64,000 nt of DNA from Pseudomonas poae (GCA_028869255.1 CP110972.1:3477001-3541000); one strand, 5' to 3'; numbered from the stretch's first letter, positions 41,907 to 52,305 are shown. The notes: generated from the sequence alone by a model not told the origin. Made by a program: numbers and translations.

Positions 41907-43529
41907 ATGTCAGAACATGCTCAACCCCTGGGCTCGGCGGTTATCGCGAGTACCGGCAACGAATCAAGAAAGGTCATCTTCGCCTCCTCCCTGGGGACGG
42001 TGTTCGAGTGGTATGACTTTTTCCTCTACGGCGCCCTGGCGGCGGTGATCAGCAAACAGTTCTTTGCCGGGGTCAATGACACCACGGCGTTTATCTTTGC
42101 CTTGATGGCCTTTGCCGCAGGCTTTGTGGTGCGCCCGTTCGGCGCGCTGGTGTTCGGCCGCCTGGGCGACATGATCGGGCGCAAGTACACCTTTCTGGTC
42201 ACTATCATCCTGATGGGCGTGGCCACATTCTGCGTCGGGCTGTTGCCGACCTACGCCAGCATCGGCATCGCAGCGCCGGTCATCCTGATCGTGCTGCGCA
42301 TGCTGCAAGGTCTGGCGTTGGGCGGTGAGTACGGCGGCGCAGCCACCTACGTGGCCGAGCACGCGCCGACGGGCAAACGCGGCCTGCACACCAGCTGGAT
42401 TCAATCCACCGCCACCCTCGGCCTGCTGCTGTCGTTGCTGGTGGTGCTGGCCTGCCGTTACTTCACCGGTGACCAGTTCGAGGTCTGGGGCTGGCGGATT
42501 CCGTTCCTGTTTTCGATTGTGCTGCTGGGTATTTCCACCTGGATTCGCATGAGCCTGCATGAGTCGCCGGCCTTCCTGAAAATGAAAGAGGAAGGCAAGA
42601 CCAGCAAGGCGCCGATCCGCGAGTCCTTCGGCAAATGGGAAAACCTCAAGGTGGTGCTGATTGCGCTGTTCAGCATCAATGGCGGGCAAGCAGTAACGTT
42701 TTATGCGGCGCAGTTTTATGTGCTGTTCTTCCTCACGCAGTTCCTCAAGATGGACCCGGCACTGGCCAATATGCTGTTGATCATCAGCGTGGTGATCGGC
42801 GCGCCGTTCTTTATCCTGTTCGGCTGGCTGTCGGACAAGGTCGGCCGCAAGCCGGTGCTGATGCTGGGCTTGCTGCTGGCCACTGCGCTGTACTTCCCGA
42901 TCTTCAAGGGCCTGGCGCACTACACCAACCCGGCGATGGACCAGGCCAGCCGCCAGGCACCGATCACGGTGCTGGCCGATCCGGCCACCTGCACCTTCCA
43001 GTTCGACCCGGTGGGCAAGGCGAAATTTGACAGCCCGTGCGACAAGGTCAAAACCTTCCTGGTCAAGCAGGGCCTGCCCTACAGCAGCGCCGCCGCCCCT
43101 GCGGGCAGCCCGGTGCAGGTGAGCGTAGGTGACGTACGCATCGACGGCTTTGATGAGAAAGCCCTGCGCGGCGCGGTGACCCTGGCCGGTTACCCGAGTT
43201 CGGCGGATGTGGCCCAGGTCAACAAAGTGATGGTGGTGGTGCTGATCGTGGTGCTGATCCTGATCGCCGCCATGTGCTACGGCCCGCTCGCGGCGTTGAT
43301 GGTGGAGCTGTTCCCGACACGTATTCGCTACACCTCGATGTCGCTGCCCTACCACATCGGTAACGGCTGGTTCGGCGGGTTCCTGCCCACCGTGTCGTTT
43401 GCCTTGGTGGTGTACACCGGCGATATCTTCTATGGCTTGTGGTACCCGGTGGTAGTGACCGGCGTGAGCCTGATTGTCGGGTTGTTCTGCCTCAAAGAAA
43501 CCCGGCATGTGGATATCAATAGCAACTGA
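41907..43529 (+). CDS. MHS-family MFS transporter (ProP/ShiA-like)
   Basis: A 540-residue metabolite:H+ symporter with about 12 helices. FEWYDFFLYGALAAVISKQFF in the first helix and RLGDMIGRKYTFLVTIILMG (motif A) are family marks, as is LQGLALGGEYGGAATYVAEHAP. Between helices 8 and 9 it carries an unusual soluble insert of about 90 residues (from GLAHYTNPAMDQASRQAP through DVAQVNK), also seen in a subset of MHS transporters. It follows the GMC dehydrogenase on the same strand and likely imports its substrate. Confidence 0.92.
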   Translation: MSEHAQPLGSAVIASTGNESRKVIFASSLGTVFEWYDFFLYGALAAVISKQFFAGVNDTTAFIFALMAFAAGFVVRPFGALVFGRLGDMIGRKYTFLVTIILMGVATFCVGLLPTYASIGIAAPVILIVLRMLQGLALGGEYGGAATYVAEHAPTGKRGLHTSWIQSTATLGLLLSLLVVLACRYFTGDQFEVWGWRIPFLFSIVLLGISTWIRMSLHESPAFLKMKEEGKTSKAPIRESFGKWENLKVVLIALFSINGGQAVTFYAAQFYVLFFLTQFLKMDPALANMLLIISVVIGAPFFILFGWLSDKVGRKPVLMLGLLLATALYFPIFKGLAHYTNPAMDQASRQAPITVLADPATCTFQFDPVGKAKFDSPCDKVKTFLVKQGLPYSSAAAPAGSPVQVSVGDVRIDGFDEKALRGAVTLAGYPSSADVAQVNKVMVVVLIVVLILIAAMCYGPLAALMVELFPTRIRYTSMSLPYHIGNGWFGGFLPTVSFALVVYTGDIFYGLWYPVVVTGVSLIVGLFCLKETRHVDINSN

Positions 43530-43539
43530 AGCAGCTAAA

Positions 43540-43622
43540 AGCTGCAAGCTACAAGCTGCAAGCTGCAAGCTGCAAGTAAGAGCAGATTGCCTTCTACTTG
43601 TAGCGTGTAGCTTGTAACTTTA
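43540..43622. repeat. AGCTGCA heptamer tandem repeat with inverted copy
   Basis: About five copies of AGCTGCA/AGCTACA lie at 43540-43577, and an imperfect inverted copy (ACTTGTAGCGTGTAGCTTG) at 43595-43613. The whole can fold into a long hairpin between the transporter gene and topB. Confidence 0.7.
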
Positions 43623-43702
43623 AGCTGTACATCCATACAGATAATGGTTGCTCAAATCCTTCTCACTGCGCATCCTGCAAGGCATCAACCCGATCTGATG
43701 TG

Positions 43703-45659
43703 ATGACCATGCGACTGTACCTCTGTGAAAAACCCTCCCAGGCCAAGGATATCGCGGCCGTGCTCGGCGCCGGCCGGCGCGGCGACGGTTGCTGGCTGGG
43801 CAATGGGGTCACGGTCACCTGGTGCATCGGCCACCTGCTGGAAACTGCCCCGCCCGACGCCTACGACGCCAAGTACAAACGCTGGGTGCTGGCCGACCTG
43901 CCGATTGTCCCGGACAAATGGAAGATGCGGGTCAAGCCCAAGACCGCCAGCCAGTTCAAGGCGGTCAAGCGTTTGCTGGGGGAAGCCCAGGAGCTGGTGA
44001 TCGCCACCGATGCCGACCGTGAAGGTGAAATGATTGCGCGTGAGCTGGTCGAGCATTGTCGTTATCGCGGGCCGATCCAGCGTTTGTGGCTGTCGGCACT
44101 GGATGACGCCTCCATTCGCAAGGCGCTGGCCGCACTCAAGCCGGGGGCCGAAACCTTCAGCCTGTATCACTCGGCCCTGGGTCGCTCGCGCGCCGACTGG
44201 CTGATCGGCATGAACATGAGCCGCCTGTTTACCCTGCTGGGGCGCCAATCCGGCTACTCGGGGCGTGTTGCCGGTGGGCCGGGTGCAAACCCCGACCCTG
44301 CGGCTGGTGGTCGACCGCGACCGCAGCATCGCCGACTTTGTGCCGGTGGCGTACTGGGCCATCGATGTCGACCTGCGCCACGAGCGCATGACCTTCACCG
44401 CCCAGTGGCGTGCGGCCGAAGATGCCTGTGACGACCAGGGCCGCTGCCTTAACCCGCAACTGGCCCGGGAGGCGGCCGACGCCATGAGCAATGTCGCCAG
44501 TGCGCGGCTGGTCAAGCTGCGCACCGAGCGCATGCGCGAGGTGGCGCCCCTGCCCTTCGACCTCGGCACGCTGCAGGAAATCTGCTCCAAGAAGCTGGGG
44601 CTCGGCGCCCAGGAAACCCTGGACATCGCCCAATCACTCTACGAGACCCACAAGGTCATCACCTACCCACGCAGCGATTGCGGCTACCTGCCGCTAAGCC
44701 AGCACAGTGATGCGCCGAAGATTCTGGCCGCACTCGGCCGTGCGGATGCGGCCGTGCACGAGCTGATGCCGCATATCGACCCTCTGCGCCGCTCGCGGGC
44801 CTGGAACGATGCCAAGGTCAGCGCGCACCACGGCATCATCCCTACGGGCGCGGGCAAGGATGTCGGGCAACTCACGGGCAAACACCGTGCGGTCTACACC
44901 CTGATTCGCGCACGTTACCTGGCGCAGTTCCTGCCCAACCATGAATACGATCGCACCCAGGCGGATTTCGACTGCGCGGGCCAAGCCTTGCGGGCGGTGG
45001 GCAAAGTGGTGATTGAGCCGGGCTGGAAACGCGCCTTGCCCGAGGCGCTGGCCCCCGCCAAAGGTCGAGAAGCACCAGCCCCGCAGGCTTTGCCGACGCT
45101 GGTGCAGGGCCAGGATTACGCGGTGGCCAAGGTCAATCTCAAAGACCTGTGGACCCAGCCGCCCAAGCCCTTCACCGAGGGGGACCTGATCAAGGCGATG
45201 AAAAACGTCGCCAAACTGGTGGAAGACCCGCTACTCAAGCAAAAGCTCAAGGACACCACCGGCATCGGCACTGAAGCCACCCGCGCCGGCATTATCCAGG
45301 GGTTGCTGGACCGGGGTTACCTGGTGAAAAACGGCAAAGCCCTGTCGGCCACCCCCGCAGCGTTCAGCCTGATCGACGCCGTGCCACGGGCGATTGCCGA
45401 CCCCGGCACCACCGCAATCTGGGAGCAGGCACTGGACATGGTGCAAAGCGGTGAAATGAGCCTGGAAGAGTTTGTCGCCAAACAGGCGGCCTGGATGAGC
45501 AAGCAAGTGGCGCGCTGCAATGGCATGCGCATGACCATCACCGGGCCGGCCAGCCCCGCCGGCCGAGGTGCTACGCCATGGAAAAACAAACGCAAGGCCG
45601 CACCCCGCAAAGCAGCCGCCAGCCCCAAGCGGGCCAAAAAACCGACAAAGGTGGGGTAA
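43703..45659 (+). pseudogene. topB: DNA topoisomerase III, frameshifted
   Basis: A type IA topoisomerase that would be about 651 residues. The N-terminal TOPRIM domain reads LYLCEKPSQAKDIAAVLG and LVIATDADREGEMIARE. The frame is lost at the G run 44260-44263: frame 1 reads GYSGRVAGG and stops at 44431, while with three G it reads GYSGVLPVGRVQTPTLRLVVDRDRSI and runs to 45659. The active-site Tyr is in VITYPRSDCGYLP. A basic tail (KNKRKAAPRKAAASPKRAKKPTK) ends it. A broken topB is unexpected, so an extra G from sequencing is plausible. The exact start (43703 or 43709) is uncertain. Confidence 0.88.
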
Positions 45660-45690
45660 ACGTCAAAAAAATCCGGCGAATGACGTTTTT
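45658..45690 (+). terminator. Probable terminator after topB
   Basis: AAACGTCA and TGACGTTT form an 8-bp stem with a 15-nt loop followed by further T, directly at the topB stop codon. Confidence 0.5.
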
Positions 45691-45791
45691 CGACGGGTTT
45701 AACGCCGCTTTGGACCTTGCCGCGCCGTAGCGCGTCTAGGATTCTGTAGGGGACTCGCTGACTTCCTAACAACAACACCGGAGTGGCCGCC

Positions 45792-46232
45792 ATGAAAACC
45801 GTCGCACAAGTGCTCAAAGCCAAGGACCAGAAGAACCAGGACGTCCACACCATTCAATGGGATCACACCGTGTTTGAAGCGCTGGTGCGGATGTCCGAGA
45901 AAAACGTCGGCGCCTTGCCGGTCGTCAAGGAAGGCACAGTTGTCGGGATCATCAGCGAACGTGATTACGCACGCAAACTCATCCTCAAGGGCCTGTCGTC
46001 GGTCACCACACGGGTCGATGAGGTGATGAGCTCCCCTGTGATCACCGTCGATACTCATAAGTCTGTCGAAGAGTGCATGAACATCATGACCGACAGTCAC
46101 CTGCGCCACTTGCCCGTGGTCGAAAATGGTCAACTGCTGGGCCTGCTGTCCATTGGCGACCTGGTGAAGGAAGCCATTGCCGAACAGGCTGACCTGATCA
46201 AGCAACTGGAGCAGTACATCCGCGGCGAATAG
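45792..46232 (+). CDS. CBS-pair domain protein
   Basis: A 146-residue protein made of two CBS motifs, from the ATG at 45792 (GGAG 8 nt upstream): VFEALVRMSEKNVGALPVVKEGTVVGIISERDYARKLIL and SVEECMNIMTDSHLRHLPVVENGQLLGLLSIGDLVKEAI. CBS pairs bind adenine nucleotides and often regulate a partner. Here there is no fused catalytic domain. It is followed 8 bp later by a sirtuin gene, also dependent on an adenine nucleotide (NAD), so co-transcription is likely. Confidence 0.93.
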   Translation: MKTVAQVLKAKDQKNQDVHTIQWDHTVFEALVRMSEKNVGALPVVKEGTVVGIISERDYARKLILKGLSSVTTRVDEVMSSPVITVDTHKSVEECMNIMTDSHLRHLPVVENGQLLGLLSIGDLVKEAIAEQADLIKQLEQYIRGE

Positions 46233-46240
46233 GGGAACCC

Positions 46241-47086
46241 ATGCTCGATACGCTGGAACATCAAGAGGACCACCTCGACACCCTGCACCGGGCCATGGCT
46301 GAACGGCGCTTTCTGGTGTTGACCGGTGCGGGGATCAGCACGTCATCGGGCATCCCCGATTATCGCGACAGCGAAGGCGTGCGCCGGGGCAAGGCGCCGA
46401 TGATGTACCAGGAGTTCCTGGCCACCCCGCAAGCACGACGCCGTTACTGGGCGCGGGCCATGCTGGGGTGGCCACGGGTGCGCATTGCACAGCCGAACAA
46501 GGCCCATCTGGCGCTGGCGACGCTGCAGCAACGCGGGCGTATCAGCGGGTTGATCACGCAAAACGTCGACACACTGCATGACCAGGCGGGCAGCCATGAT
46601 GTGATCGAGCTGCACGGCAGCCTGCATCGCGTGCTGTGCCTGGATTGCCAGCTGCGCAGTACCCGCGACGTGATTCAGCGCCAGATGGAGGTCGACAACC
46701 CTTACCTGGCACAGGTTCATGCGGTACAGGCGCCCGACGGCGACACCTTGCTCGACCCGACGTTTGAAGAACACTTCCAGGTCCCCCACTGCCCCCATTG
46801 CGCGGGTGAGCGGCTGAAACCGGATGTGGTGTTTTTTGGCGAGAACGTCGCACCGGCGACTGCGGCCAGGGCGATGACCGCTGTAGAGCACGCAGAGGGC
46901 CTGCTGGTAGTGGGTTCATCACTGATGGCTTATTCGGCATTTCGCCTTTGCAAAGCGATGGTCGAACAGGGTAAGCCGGTGATCGCCATCAATCTCGGCA
47001 AGACCCGCGGGGATGAGCTGCTGCAGGTGAAGATCGAGGCATCGTGTGAGACGTTGTTGCCACTGCTAGTCGCACGATTAGGATAA
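46241..47086 (+). CDS. NAD-dependent protein deacylase, sirtuin (SIR2) family
   Basis: A 281-residue sirtuin. The NAD-binding motif GAGISTSSGIPDYRD lies at about residues 28-42, TQNVDTLHDQAG near 106-117 and the catalytic His in ELHGSLHRVLCLDC. Four zinc-binding Cys are in CLDC and CPHC, followed by LKPDVVFFGENV. GSSLMAYSAFRL completes the NAD pocket. It could remove acetyl or other acyl groups from protein lysines. Preceded by a CBS protein gene with an 8-bp gap. Confidence 0.93.
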   Translation: MLDTLEHQEDHLDTLHRAMAERRFLVLTGAGISTSSGIPDYRDSEGVRRGKAPMMYQEFLATPQARRRYWARAMLGWPRVRIAQPNKAHLALATLQQRGRISGLITQNVDTLHDQAGSHDVIELHGSLHRVLCLDCQLRSTRDVIQRQMEVDNPYLAQVHAVQAPDGDTLLDPTFEEHFQVPHCPHCAGERLKPDVVFFGENVAPATAARAMTAVEHAEGLLVVGSSLMAYSAFRLCKAMVEQGKPVIAINLGKTRGDELLQVKIEASCETLLPLLVARLG

Positions 47087-47103
47087 AGAACACCGCCTCT
47101 ATT

Positions 47104-47233
47104 GTGGCGAGCGGGCTTGCCCGCGTTGGGTTGCGAAGCAGCCCCAATAAGGCAGAACGCGGAGTGTCAGACATAACGCGGCGCCTGGTTTGGGGCCGCT
47201 GCGCGCGCCCGCGCGGGCAAGCCCGCTCGCCAC
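47104..47233. repeat. REPIN
   Basis: GTGGCGAGCGGGCTTGCCCG and its reverse complement bound a 130-bp element directly after the sirtuin gene; same class as 31023. Confidence 0.85.
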
Positions 47234-47352
47234 AAAAGCCCGATCAACATCACTAGCCCGTTTGCCAAAAGTGCAGATTTCAACTCGAACCAAACCTTCA
47301 AAAAATGACGCCCAAGTCACGTTTTCCGGCATTTCCCCGCCCCCACTAGGAT

Positions 47353-47384
47353 TTATGTAGTGCTTTAAAAAAATCACTACATAA
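47353..47384. promoter_or_regulatory. Perfect 10-bp inverted repeat, function unknown
   Basis: TTATGTAGTG-N12-CACTACATAA is exact over 10 bp on each side. It lies in the 515-bp gap 47234-47748, about 365 bp upstream of the gene at 47749. TTGACG follows at once. It could be an operator or a structured leader. The rest of the gap holds an 87-codon frame (47402-47665) without support. Confidence 0.5.
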
Positions 47385-47748
47385 TCGTTGACGTATCCTT
47401 TTTGTCCTTGCATTATCGAGACGTCTCCCGGATCGGGAGCGTTGGTAACACGTGTTTTGAACAAGCTCGTCTGACCGCCGAGCTGTTTTTTCCGGATGTG
47501 CACTGCCCACAAGGCAGATTGATGAAGCTGACCGGCCCGCAAGGATCGGTACAAGGAGCTCAAACGCTGCTTGTCTTCGTTATGAAACCATTGCGTAGCA
47601 GTTCATCAGCAAAACTACATGCATCAGGTTCAAGACCCTGCCCGTATTCGGCAGACAGTCACTGACGCCCGGTTTTCCAAACCGGAGACAACTAAGCAGT
47701 TTTAACGGAATCAACTGATAGATCGCCAACTGGTCAAGGGGCTTACAC

Positions 47749-48078
47749 ATGAATCTGAACAACCAACCAACTATCGATGAATTGGCTGAGATGTTCGCAG
47801 CGCAGAAAGACACACTCGACGACCATATCCTGTGGATTGGTAAATCGGGCGAAGTGCAACTTGACTGCCTGGAGCCCAATACCGAAGAGGCTGAGTTCGA
47901 TCGCAACCACCGTGAGCTGGCAGCGCGCCTGAAGGTGTACCGCCGCGGCCAGGGCTATGTCGGCAAGAAGGCGGCCGCCGATCGCAACTTTATCGAGCAG
48001 GTCTTCGATACACTTAATAATGCTTGGGCCTCTTTCAAAGACAGCTCGCAAGTTAAAGTGATCGATCGCTACTACTAA
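47749..48078 (+). CDS. Conserved hypothetical protein
   Basis: A 109-residue soluble protein, MNLNNQPTIDELAEMFAAQKDTLDDHILWIG...DRYY, acidic in the first half and basic in the centre (VYRRGQGYVGKKAAAD). GGGG lies 8-9 nt upstream. No motif that I recognise. A long untranslated stretch upstream holds the 10-bp inverted repeat at 47353. Its regular codon use and clean start support a real gene. Confidence 0.75.
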   Translation: MNLNNQPTIDELAEMFAAQKDTLDDHILWIGKSGEVQLDCLEPNTEEAEFDRNHRELAARLKVYRRGQGYVGKKAAADRNFIEQVFDTLNNAWASFKDSSQVKVIDRYY

Positions 48079-48094
48079 GAACCCCTCGTTCACT

Positions 48095-48182
48095 GTGGGA
48101 GCTGGCTTGCCAGCGATGACCGTTTAATATTCAACACTTAGGTTGAAGGTTAAATAGCTATCGCAGGCAAGCCAGCTCCCAC
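48095..48182. repeat. REPIN
   Basis: GTGGGAGCTGGCTTGCC and GGCAAGCCAGCTCCCAC bound an 88-bp element between convergent genes; same class as 39003. Confidence 0.85.
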
Positions 48183-48198
48183 ACTTATTTGGGTGCGT

Positions 48199-49101
48199 TT
48201 AAAAAGTTGGAAAGCGCCCCTTCGCCGCTTCATCGCAAAAAATATCAAACAACACCTGCGCCGCCGCCGAGAGTTCATGCCCGGGTTTTGTCAGAACCCC
48301 AATCGGCCGTTCAATCACCGGATCATTCAAGGTGATGCAATGGGCGCCCGCCTCGATCATCTGCCGTGCGCACAACGCAGGTACGGCGCTGACGCCCAAG
48401 CCACTGGCGACCATCTTGCCCACCGTCGCCAGTTGATGGCTCTCCAGCGCTACCGGCAACTTCATCTGCAAGGTCCCCAGGTGCTCTTCCAGCATCACCC
48501 GTACCGTGGACGGCCGTTGCAAGGTGATGAACGGCTGCTCCAGCAGGGTTTTCCAATCGATCTCGGTACATTGCGCTAACGGTGAATCACCCGGCACGAC
48601 AGCAATAAACCGGTCCAGATACAGCGGCGTAAAGGCCAGCGATGAACCTTCAGACGGCTCGAACGCAACGCCCAGTTCCACCTGCCGGTCGCGCACCATT
48701 TCCAGTACCTGCTCATTGATCAAGTCATGCACCGTCACATTCACTTGGGGGTAACGTGCGCGGAATATCTTCAGGATCGGCGGCAACAAGTTGCCCGCAA
48801 ACGACGGCATCGCAGCCACCGTGACTCGGCCACGCTGCAGGGTGAAACGCTGGCGCAGTTCATCTTCGGCGTTGTCCCAATCCGCGATCAGCCGGCGCGC
48901 CAGCGGCAACAGCGATTCACCTTCCGGCGTTAGCGCGACGTTGCGTGTATTACGGCTGAACAAGCGCCCGCCCAGCCCTTCTTCCAACCCCTTGATAGTC
49001 AGGCTCAGTGCCGATTGTGAGAGGTGCAACCGCTCACAGGCAGCAGCAAAACTCAGGCTCTGGGCCACGGCGAGAAAGGCACGCATCTGTTTAACTGTCA
49101 T
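48199..49101 (-). CDS. LysR-family regulator of the CoA-transferase operon
   Basis: A 300-residue LysR protein. The HTH reads [42 protein letters not shown], followed by a periplasmic-binding-like effector domain ([31 protein letters not shown]). It is divergent from the CoA-transferase genes at 49235. In P. aeruginosa a LysR gene next to dhcA-dhcB-atoB is called dhcR and responds to dehydrocarnitine; the same order here suggests, but does not prove, the same role. Confidence 0.9.
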   Translation of the reverse strand: MTVKQMRAFLAVAQSLSFAAACERLHLSQSALSLTIKGLEEGLGGRLFSRNTRNVALTPEGESLLPLARRLIADWDNAEDELRQRFTLQRGRVTVAAMPSFAGNLLPPILKIFRARYPQVNVTVHDLINEQVLEMVRDRQVELGVAFEPSEGSSLAFTPLYLDRFIAVVPGDSPLAQCTEIDWKTLLEQPFITLQRPSTVRVMLEEHLGTLQMKLPVALESHQLATVGKMVASGLGVSAVPALCARQMIEAGAHCITLNDPVIERPIGVLTKPGHELSAAAQVLFDIFCDEAAKGRFPTF

Positions 49102-49234
49102 GAGACTGCTCCGGACGGCGGGTCGACTATGCTGTTTTCTAAATCAATCAACCTTAAAAAACAACTTAACAAATCAATCCGTCGGCGCAACACTCAGGTC
49201 ATTGGCTGGCCCACAAACAATAAAAGAGGTGCAT

Positions 49235-49933
49235 ATGGCAGGTTTCGATAAACGCGTGGCGTCCTACGAGGAAGCACTGGCAGGCCTGGAAGACGGCATG
49301 ACCGTGCTCGCCGGTGGCTTTGGCCTGTGCGGCATCCCGGAAAACCTCATTGCCGAGATCAAGCGCAAAGGCACCCGCGAGCTGACCGTGGTATCCAATA
49401 ACTGCGGCGTCGACGGTTTCGGCCTGGGCGTGTTGCTGGAAGAAAAGCAGATCCGCAAAGTGATCGCCTCCTACGTCGGTGAAAACGCCCTGTTCGAGAA
49501 GCAATTGCTCAGTGGCGAAATCGAGGTGGTGCTGACCCCCCAAGGCACCCTGGCCGAAAAAATGCGCGCAGGCGGTGCCGGCATTCCGGCCTTCTTCACC
49601 GCCACCGGCGTCGGCACCCCGGTCGCCGAAGGCAAGGAAACCCGCGAGTTCAACGGCCGCCCGTACCTGATGGAAGAGTCCATCACCGGCGACTTCGCCA
49701 TCGTCAAAGGCTGGAAAGCCGACCACTTCGGCAACGTCATTTATCGCCACACCGCCCAGAACTTCAACCCGCTGGCCGCCACCGCCGGCAAGATCACGGT
49801 GGTCGAAGTCGAGGAAATCGTCGAACCGGGCGAGCTGGACCCGGCGCAGATCCACACCCCTGGCATCTACGTCGACCGGATCATCTGCGGCACCTTCGAG
49901 AAGCGCATCGAACAGCGCACCGTCCGCAAATAA
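49235..49933 (+). CDS. dhcA: 3-oxoacid/dehydrocarnitine CoA-transferase subunit A
   Basis: A 232-residue class I CoA-transferase alpha subunit, from the ATG at 49235 (AAGAGG upstream). [21 protein letters not shown] is the conserved glycine-rich opening, followed by [16 protein letters not shown] and [36 protein letters not shown]. It moves CoA between an acyl-CoA and a 3-oxoacid. The gene order LysR-A-B-thiolase matches dhcR-dhcA-dhcB-atoB of P. aeruginosa; acetoacetate (scoA) or 3-oxoadipate types cannot be excluded, so the symbol is tentative. Confidence 0.88.
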   Translation: MAGFDKRVASYEEALAGLEDGMTVLAGGFGLCGIPENLIAEIKRKGTRELTVVSNNCGVDGFGLGVLLEEKQIRKVIASYVGENALFEKQLLSGEIEVVLTPQGTLAEKMRAGGAGIPAFFTATGVGTPVAEGKETREFNGRPYLMEESITGDFAIVKGWKADHFGNVIYRHTAQNFNPLAATAGKITVVEVEEIVEPGELDPAQIHTPGIYVDRIICGTFEKRIEQRTVRK

Positions 49934-49964
49934 TCCGCCAGCCCAAATAATAAGGAGACAAATA

Positions 49965-50624
49965 ATGGCTCTCACCCGCGAACAAATGGCTCAACGCGTC
50001 GCCCGCGAAATGCAGGACGGTTTTTACGTCAATCTGGGCATCGGCATCCCGACCCTGGTGGCCAACTACATCCCCGAGGGCATGGAAGTAATGCTGCAAT
50101 CGGAAAACGGCCTGCTCGGCATGGGCCCGTTTCCTACCGAAGAAACCATCGATGCCGACATGATCAACGCCGGTAAACAAACCGTGACCGCACGTATCGG
50201 TGCGTCGATCTTCTCCTCCGCCGAATCCTTCGCGATGATTCGCGGCGGCCATGTCGACCTCACCGTACTTGGCGCCTTTGAAGTCGACGTCCACGGCAAC
50301 ATCGCCTCGTGGATGATCCCCGGCAAACTGGTCAAAGGCATGGGCGGCGCCATGGACTTGGTGGCCGGTGCGGAAAACATCATCGTGATCATGACCCACG
50401 CATCCAAGGACGGTGAGTCCAAGTTGCTCAGCCAATGCAACCTGCCACTGACCGGCGCCAACTGCATCAAGCGCGTGCTGACGGACCTGGCCTACCTGGA
50501 AATCGAAAATGGCGCTTTTGTCCTCAAGGAACGCGCACCTGGCGTCAGCGTTGAAGAGATTGTGAGCAAGACCGCCGGTAAACTGATTGTCCCGGACCAC
50601 GTTCCAGAAATGCACTTCCAGTGA
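49965..50624 (+). CDS. dhcB: 3-oxoacid/dehydrocarnitine CoA-transferase subunit B
   Basis: A 219-residue beta subunit, 31 bp after subunit A with AAGGAG upstream. [16 protein letters not shown] and the active-site Glu in [14 protein letters not shown] are diagnostic of class I CoA-transferases; [28 protein letters not shown] follows. It forms the active heteromer with subunit A. As for subunit A, the assignment to dehydrocarnitine rather than acetoacetate rests on gene order only. Confidence 0.88.
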   Translation: MALTREQMAQRVAREMQDGFYVNLGIGIPTLVANYIPEGMEVMLQSENGLLGMGPFPTEETIDADMINAGKQTVTARIGASIFSSAESFAMIRGGHVDLTVLGAFEVDVHGNIASWMIPGKLVKGMGGAMDLVAGAENIIVIMTHASKDGESKLLSQCNLPLTGANCIKRVLTDLAYLEIENGAFVLKERAPGVSVEEIVSKTAGKLIVPDHVPEMHFQ

Positions 50625-50635
50625 GGACAGATTCC

Positions 50636-51817
50636 ATGCAAGACGTCGTGATTGTTGCTGCCACCCGCACCGCCGTGGGCAGCTTTCAAGGATCGCTGGC
50701 CAGTATCCCGGCACCGGAGCTGGGCGCGGCCGTGATCCGTCGCCTGCTGGAGCAGACCGGCCTGGACCCGGCCCTTGTGGACGAAGTGATCCTTGGTCAG
50801 GTACTCACCGCAGGCAGCGGCCAGAACCCGGCGCGCCAGGCGTCGATCCTCGCCGGCCTGCCCCACGCCGTGCCGAGCCTTACCCTGAACAAAGTCTGCG
50901 GCTCGGGCCTCAAGGCCCTGCACCTGGGCGCCCAGGCCATCCGTTGTGGCGACGCCGAGGTGATCATCGCCGGCGGCATGGAAAACATGAGCCTGGCGCC
51001 CTACGTATTGCCTGCTGCGCGCACCGGTTTGCGCATGGGCCACGCCAAGATGATCGACAGCATGATCACCGACGGTCTGTGGGATGCGTTCAACGACTAC
51101 CACATGGGCATCACCGCCGAGAACCTGGTGGACAAGTACGGCATCAGCCGCGAAGCCCAGGACGCCTTCGCCGCCGCCTCGCAACAAAAAGCCACTGCAG
51201 CGATCGAAGCCGGGCGGTTTGTCGATGAGATCACGCCGATCCTGATTCCCCAGCGCAAAGGCGACCCGGTAGCCTTCGCCATAGATGAGCAACCACGGGC
51301 CGGCACCACCGCCGAGTCCCTGGCCAAGCTCAAGCCTGCGTTCAAGAAAGACGGCAGCGTCACCGCCGGCAACGCCTCCAGCCTCAACGACGGCGCAGCT
51401 GCGGTGCTGCTGATGAGTGCCGACAAGGCCAAAGCCCTCGGCCTGCCTGTGCTGGCGCGTATTGCCAGCTACGCCAATGCCGGCGTCGACCCGGCGATCA
51501 TGGGCATCGGCCCGGTCTCGGCCACCCGCCGCTGCCTGGACAAAGCCGGCTGGAGCCTGGGCGACCTGGACCTGATCGAAGCCAACGAAGCCTTCGCCGC
51601 GCAATCGCTGGCGGTAGGCAAAGAGCTGGAATGGGATGCGGAGAAGGTCAACGTCAATGGCGGCGCCATCGCCATCGGCCACCCGATCGGCGCCTCAGGC
51701 TGCCGCGTGCTGGTAACCCTGCTGCATGAAATGATCAAGCGCGACGCCAAGAAAGGCTTGGCGACGCTGTGCATCGGTGGCGGCCAAGGCGTGGCCCTGG
51801 CGCTCGAACGCAGCTGA
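50636..51817 (+). CDS. atoB: Acetyl-CoA acetyltransferase (thiolase)
   Basis: A 393-residue thiolase from the ATG at 50636 (GAGGA upstream), 11 bp after the CoA-transferase. The nucleophilic Cys is in [12 protein letters not shown], the catalytic His in [25 protein letters not shown] and the second Cys in [14 protein letters not shown]. It splits acetoacetyl-CoA to two acetyl-CoA, which completes the use of the 3-oxoacyl-CoA made by the transferase. A strong terminator follows. Confidence 0.95.
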   Translation: MQDVVIVAATRTAVGSFQGSLASIPAPELGAAVIRRLLEQTGLDPALVDEVILGQVLTAGSGQNPARQASILAGLPHAVPSLTLNKVCGSGLKALHLGAQAIRCGDAEVIIAGGMENMSLAPYVLPAARTGLRMGHAKMIDSMITDGLWDAFNDYHMGITAENLVDKYGISREAQDAFAAASQQKATAAIEAGRFVDEITPILIPQRKGDPVAFAIDEQPRAGTTAESLAKLKPAFKKDGSVTAGNASSLNDGAAAVLLMSADKAKALGLPVLARIASYANAGVDPAIMGIGPVSATRRCLDKAGWSLGDLDLIEANEAFAAQSLAVGKELEWDAEKVNVNGGAIAIGHPIGASGCRVLVTLLHEMIKRDAKKGLATLCIGGGQGVALALERS

Positions 51818-51838
51818 TTCAAAGAGCAACATGGAAGA

Positions 51839-51873
51839 GGCCCGGTTCCACGAAAACCGGGCCTTTTCTTTTT
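51839..51873 (+). terminator. Rho-independent terminator of the CoA-transferase operon
   Basis: GGCCCGGTT and AACCGGGCC form a perfect 9-bp stem followed by TTTTCTTTTT, 22 bp after the thiolase stop codon. Confidence 0.9.
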
Positions 51874-51888
51874 GTGGGAGCTGCGTGA

Positions 51889-52305
51889 CTAGTCACTGCG
51901 CGGCACCGCAAACACTGCATTCGCCCGCGCCACCACCTTCTCCCCCACCTGCAAACTCACCGTGGCAAACGCCATCTGCCGCCCGCGCTTGTGATGCTCC
52001 AGGCGCACCACAACCCACTCGCCCACTTGCACCGCCCCCAGGTAATCCAAGGTCATGCTCGCCGTAATCAGCGGCAGCGGCGGTTCGCTGGAGAACGCCA
52101 TCGCATACCCCATGCCGACATCCGCCAGGGTCGCGAGTACACCACCATGCACGGTACCGCGCCCGTTGGCATGGCGATTATCGGCACGCAGGCCGATTTC
52201 CAGTTGCAGCCCCTCACCCCGGCAGTACGCCGGCCCCAGCAGATCAAGCAACGGACTGCTGCGGGGCAACGAAACAAAACCTTCCGGCACTGTGTGAGCA
52301 ATCAT
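51889..52305 (-). CDS. PaaI-type hotdog thioesterase
   Basis: A 138-residue hotdog protein from the ATG at 52305 (AAGGAAG upstream); the longer frame upstream lacks support. The motif NGRGTVHGGVLATLADVGMGYAMAFSS contains the HGG and Asp of the PaaI/thioesterase family, and ITASMTLDYLGAVQVGEWVVVRLEHHKRGRQMAFATVSL the second half. It likely hydrolyses an acyl-CoA thioester; which one is unknown. It converges on the CoA-transferase operon. Confidence 0.88.
   Translation of the reverse strand: MIAHTVPEGFVSLPRSSPLLDLLGPAYCRGEGLQLEIGLRADNRHANGRGTVHGGVLATLADVGMGYAMAFSSEPPLPLITASMTLDYLGAVQVGEWVVVRLEHHKRGRQMAFATVSLQVGEKVVARANAVFAVPRSD

Noticed and set aside
41964..43568. 534-codon antisense frame opposite the MHS transporter
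   Set aside because: His/Gln-rich antisense shadow of a GC-rich gene, without motifs; the plus-strand transporter is certain.
47402..47665. 87-codon frame upstream of the hypothetical gene at 47749
   Set aside because: Weak start context and no conserved-looking segment; likely untranslated leader or spacer.
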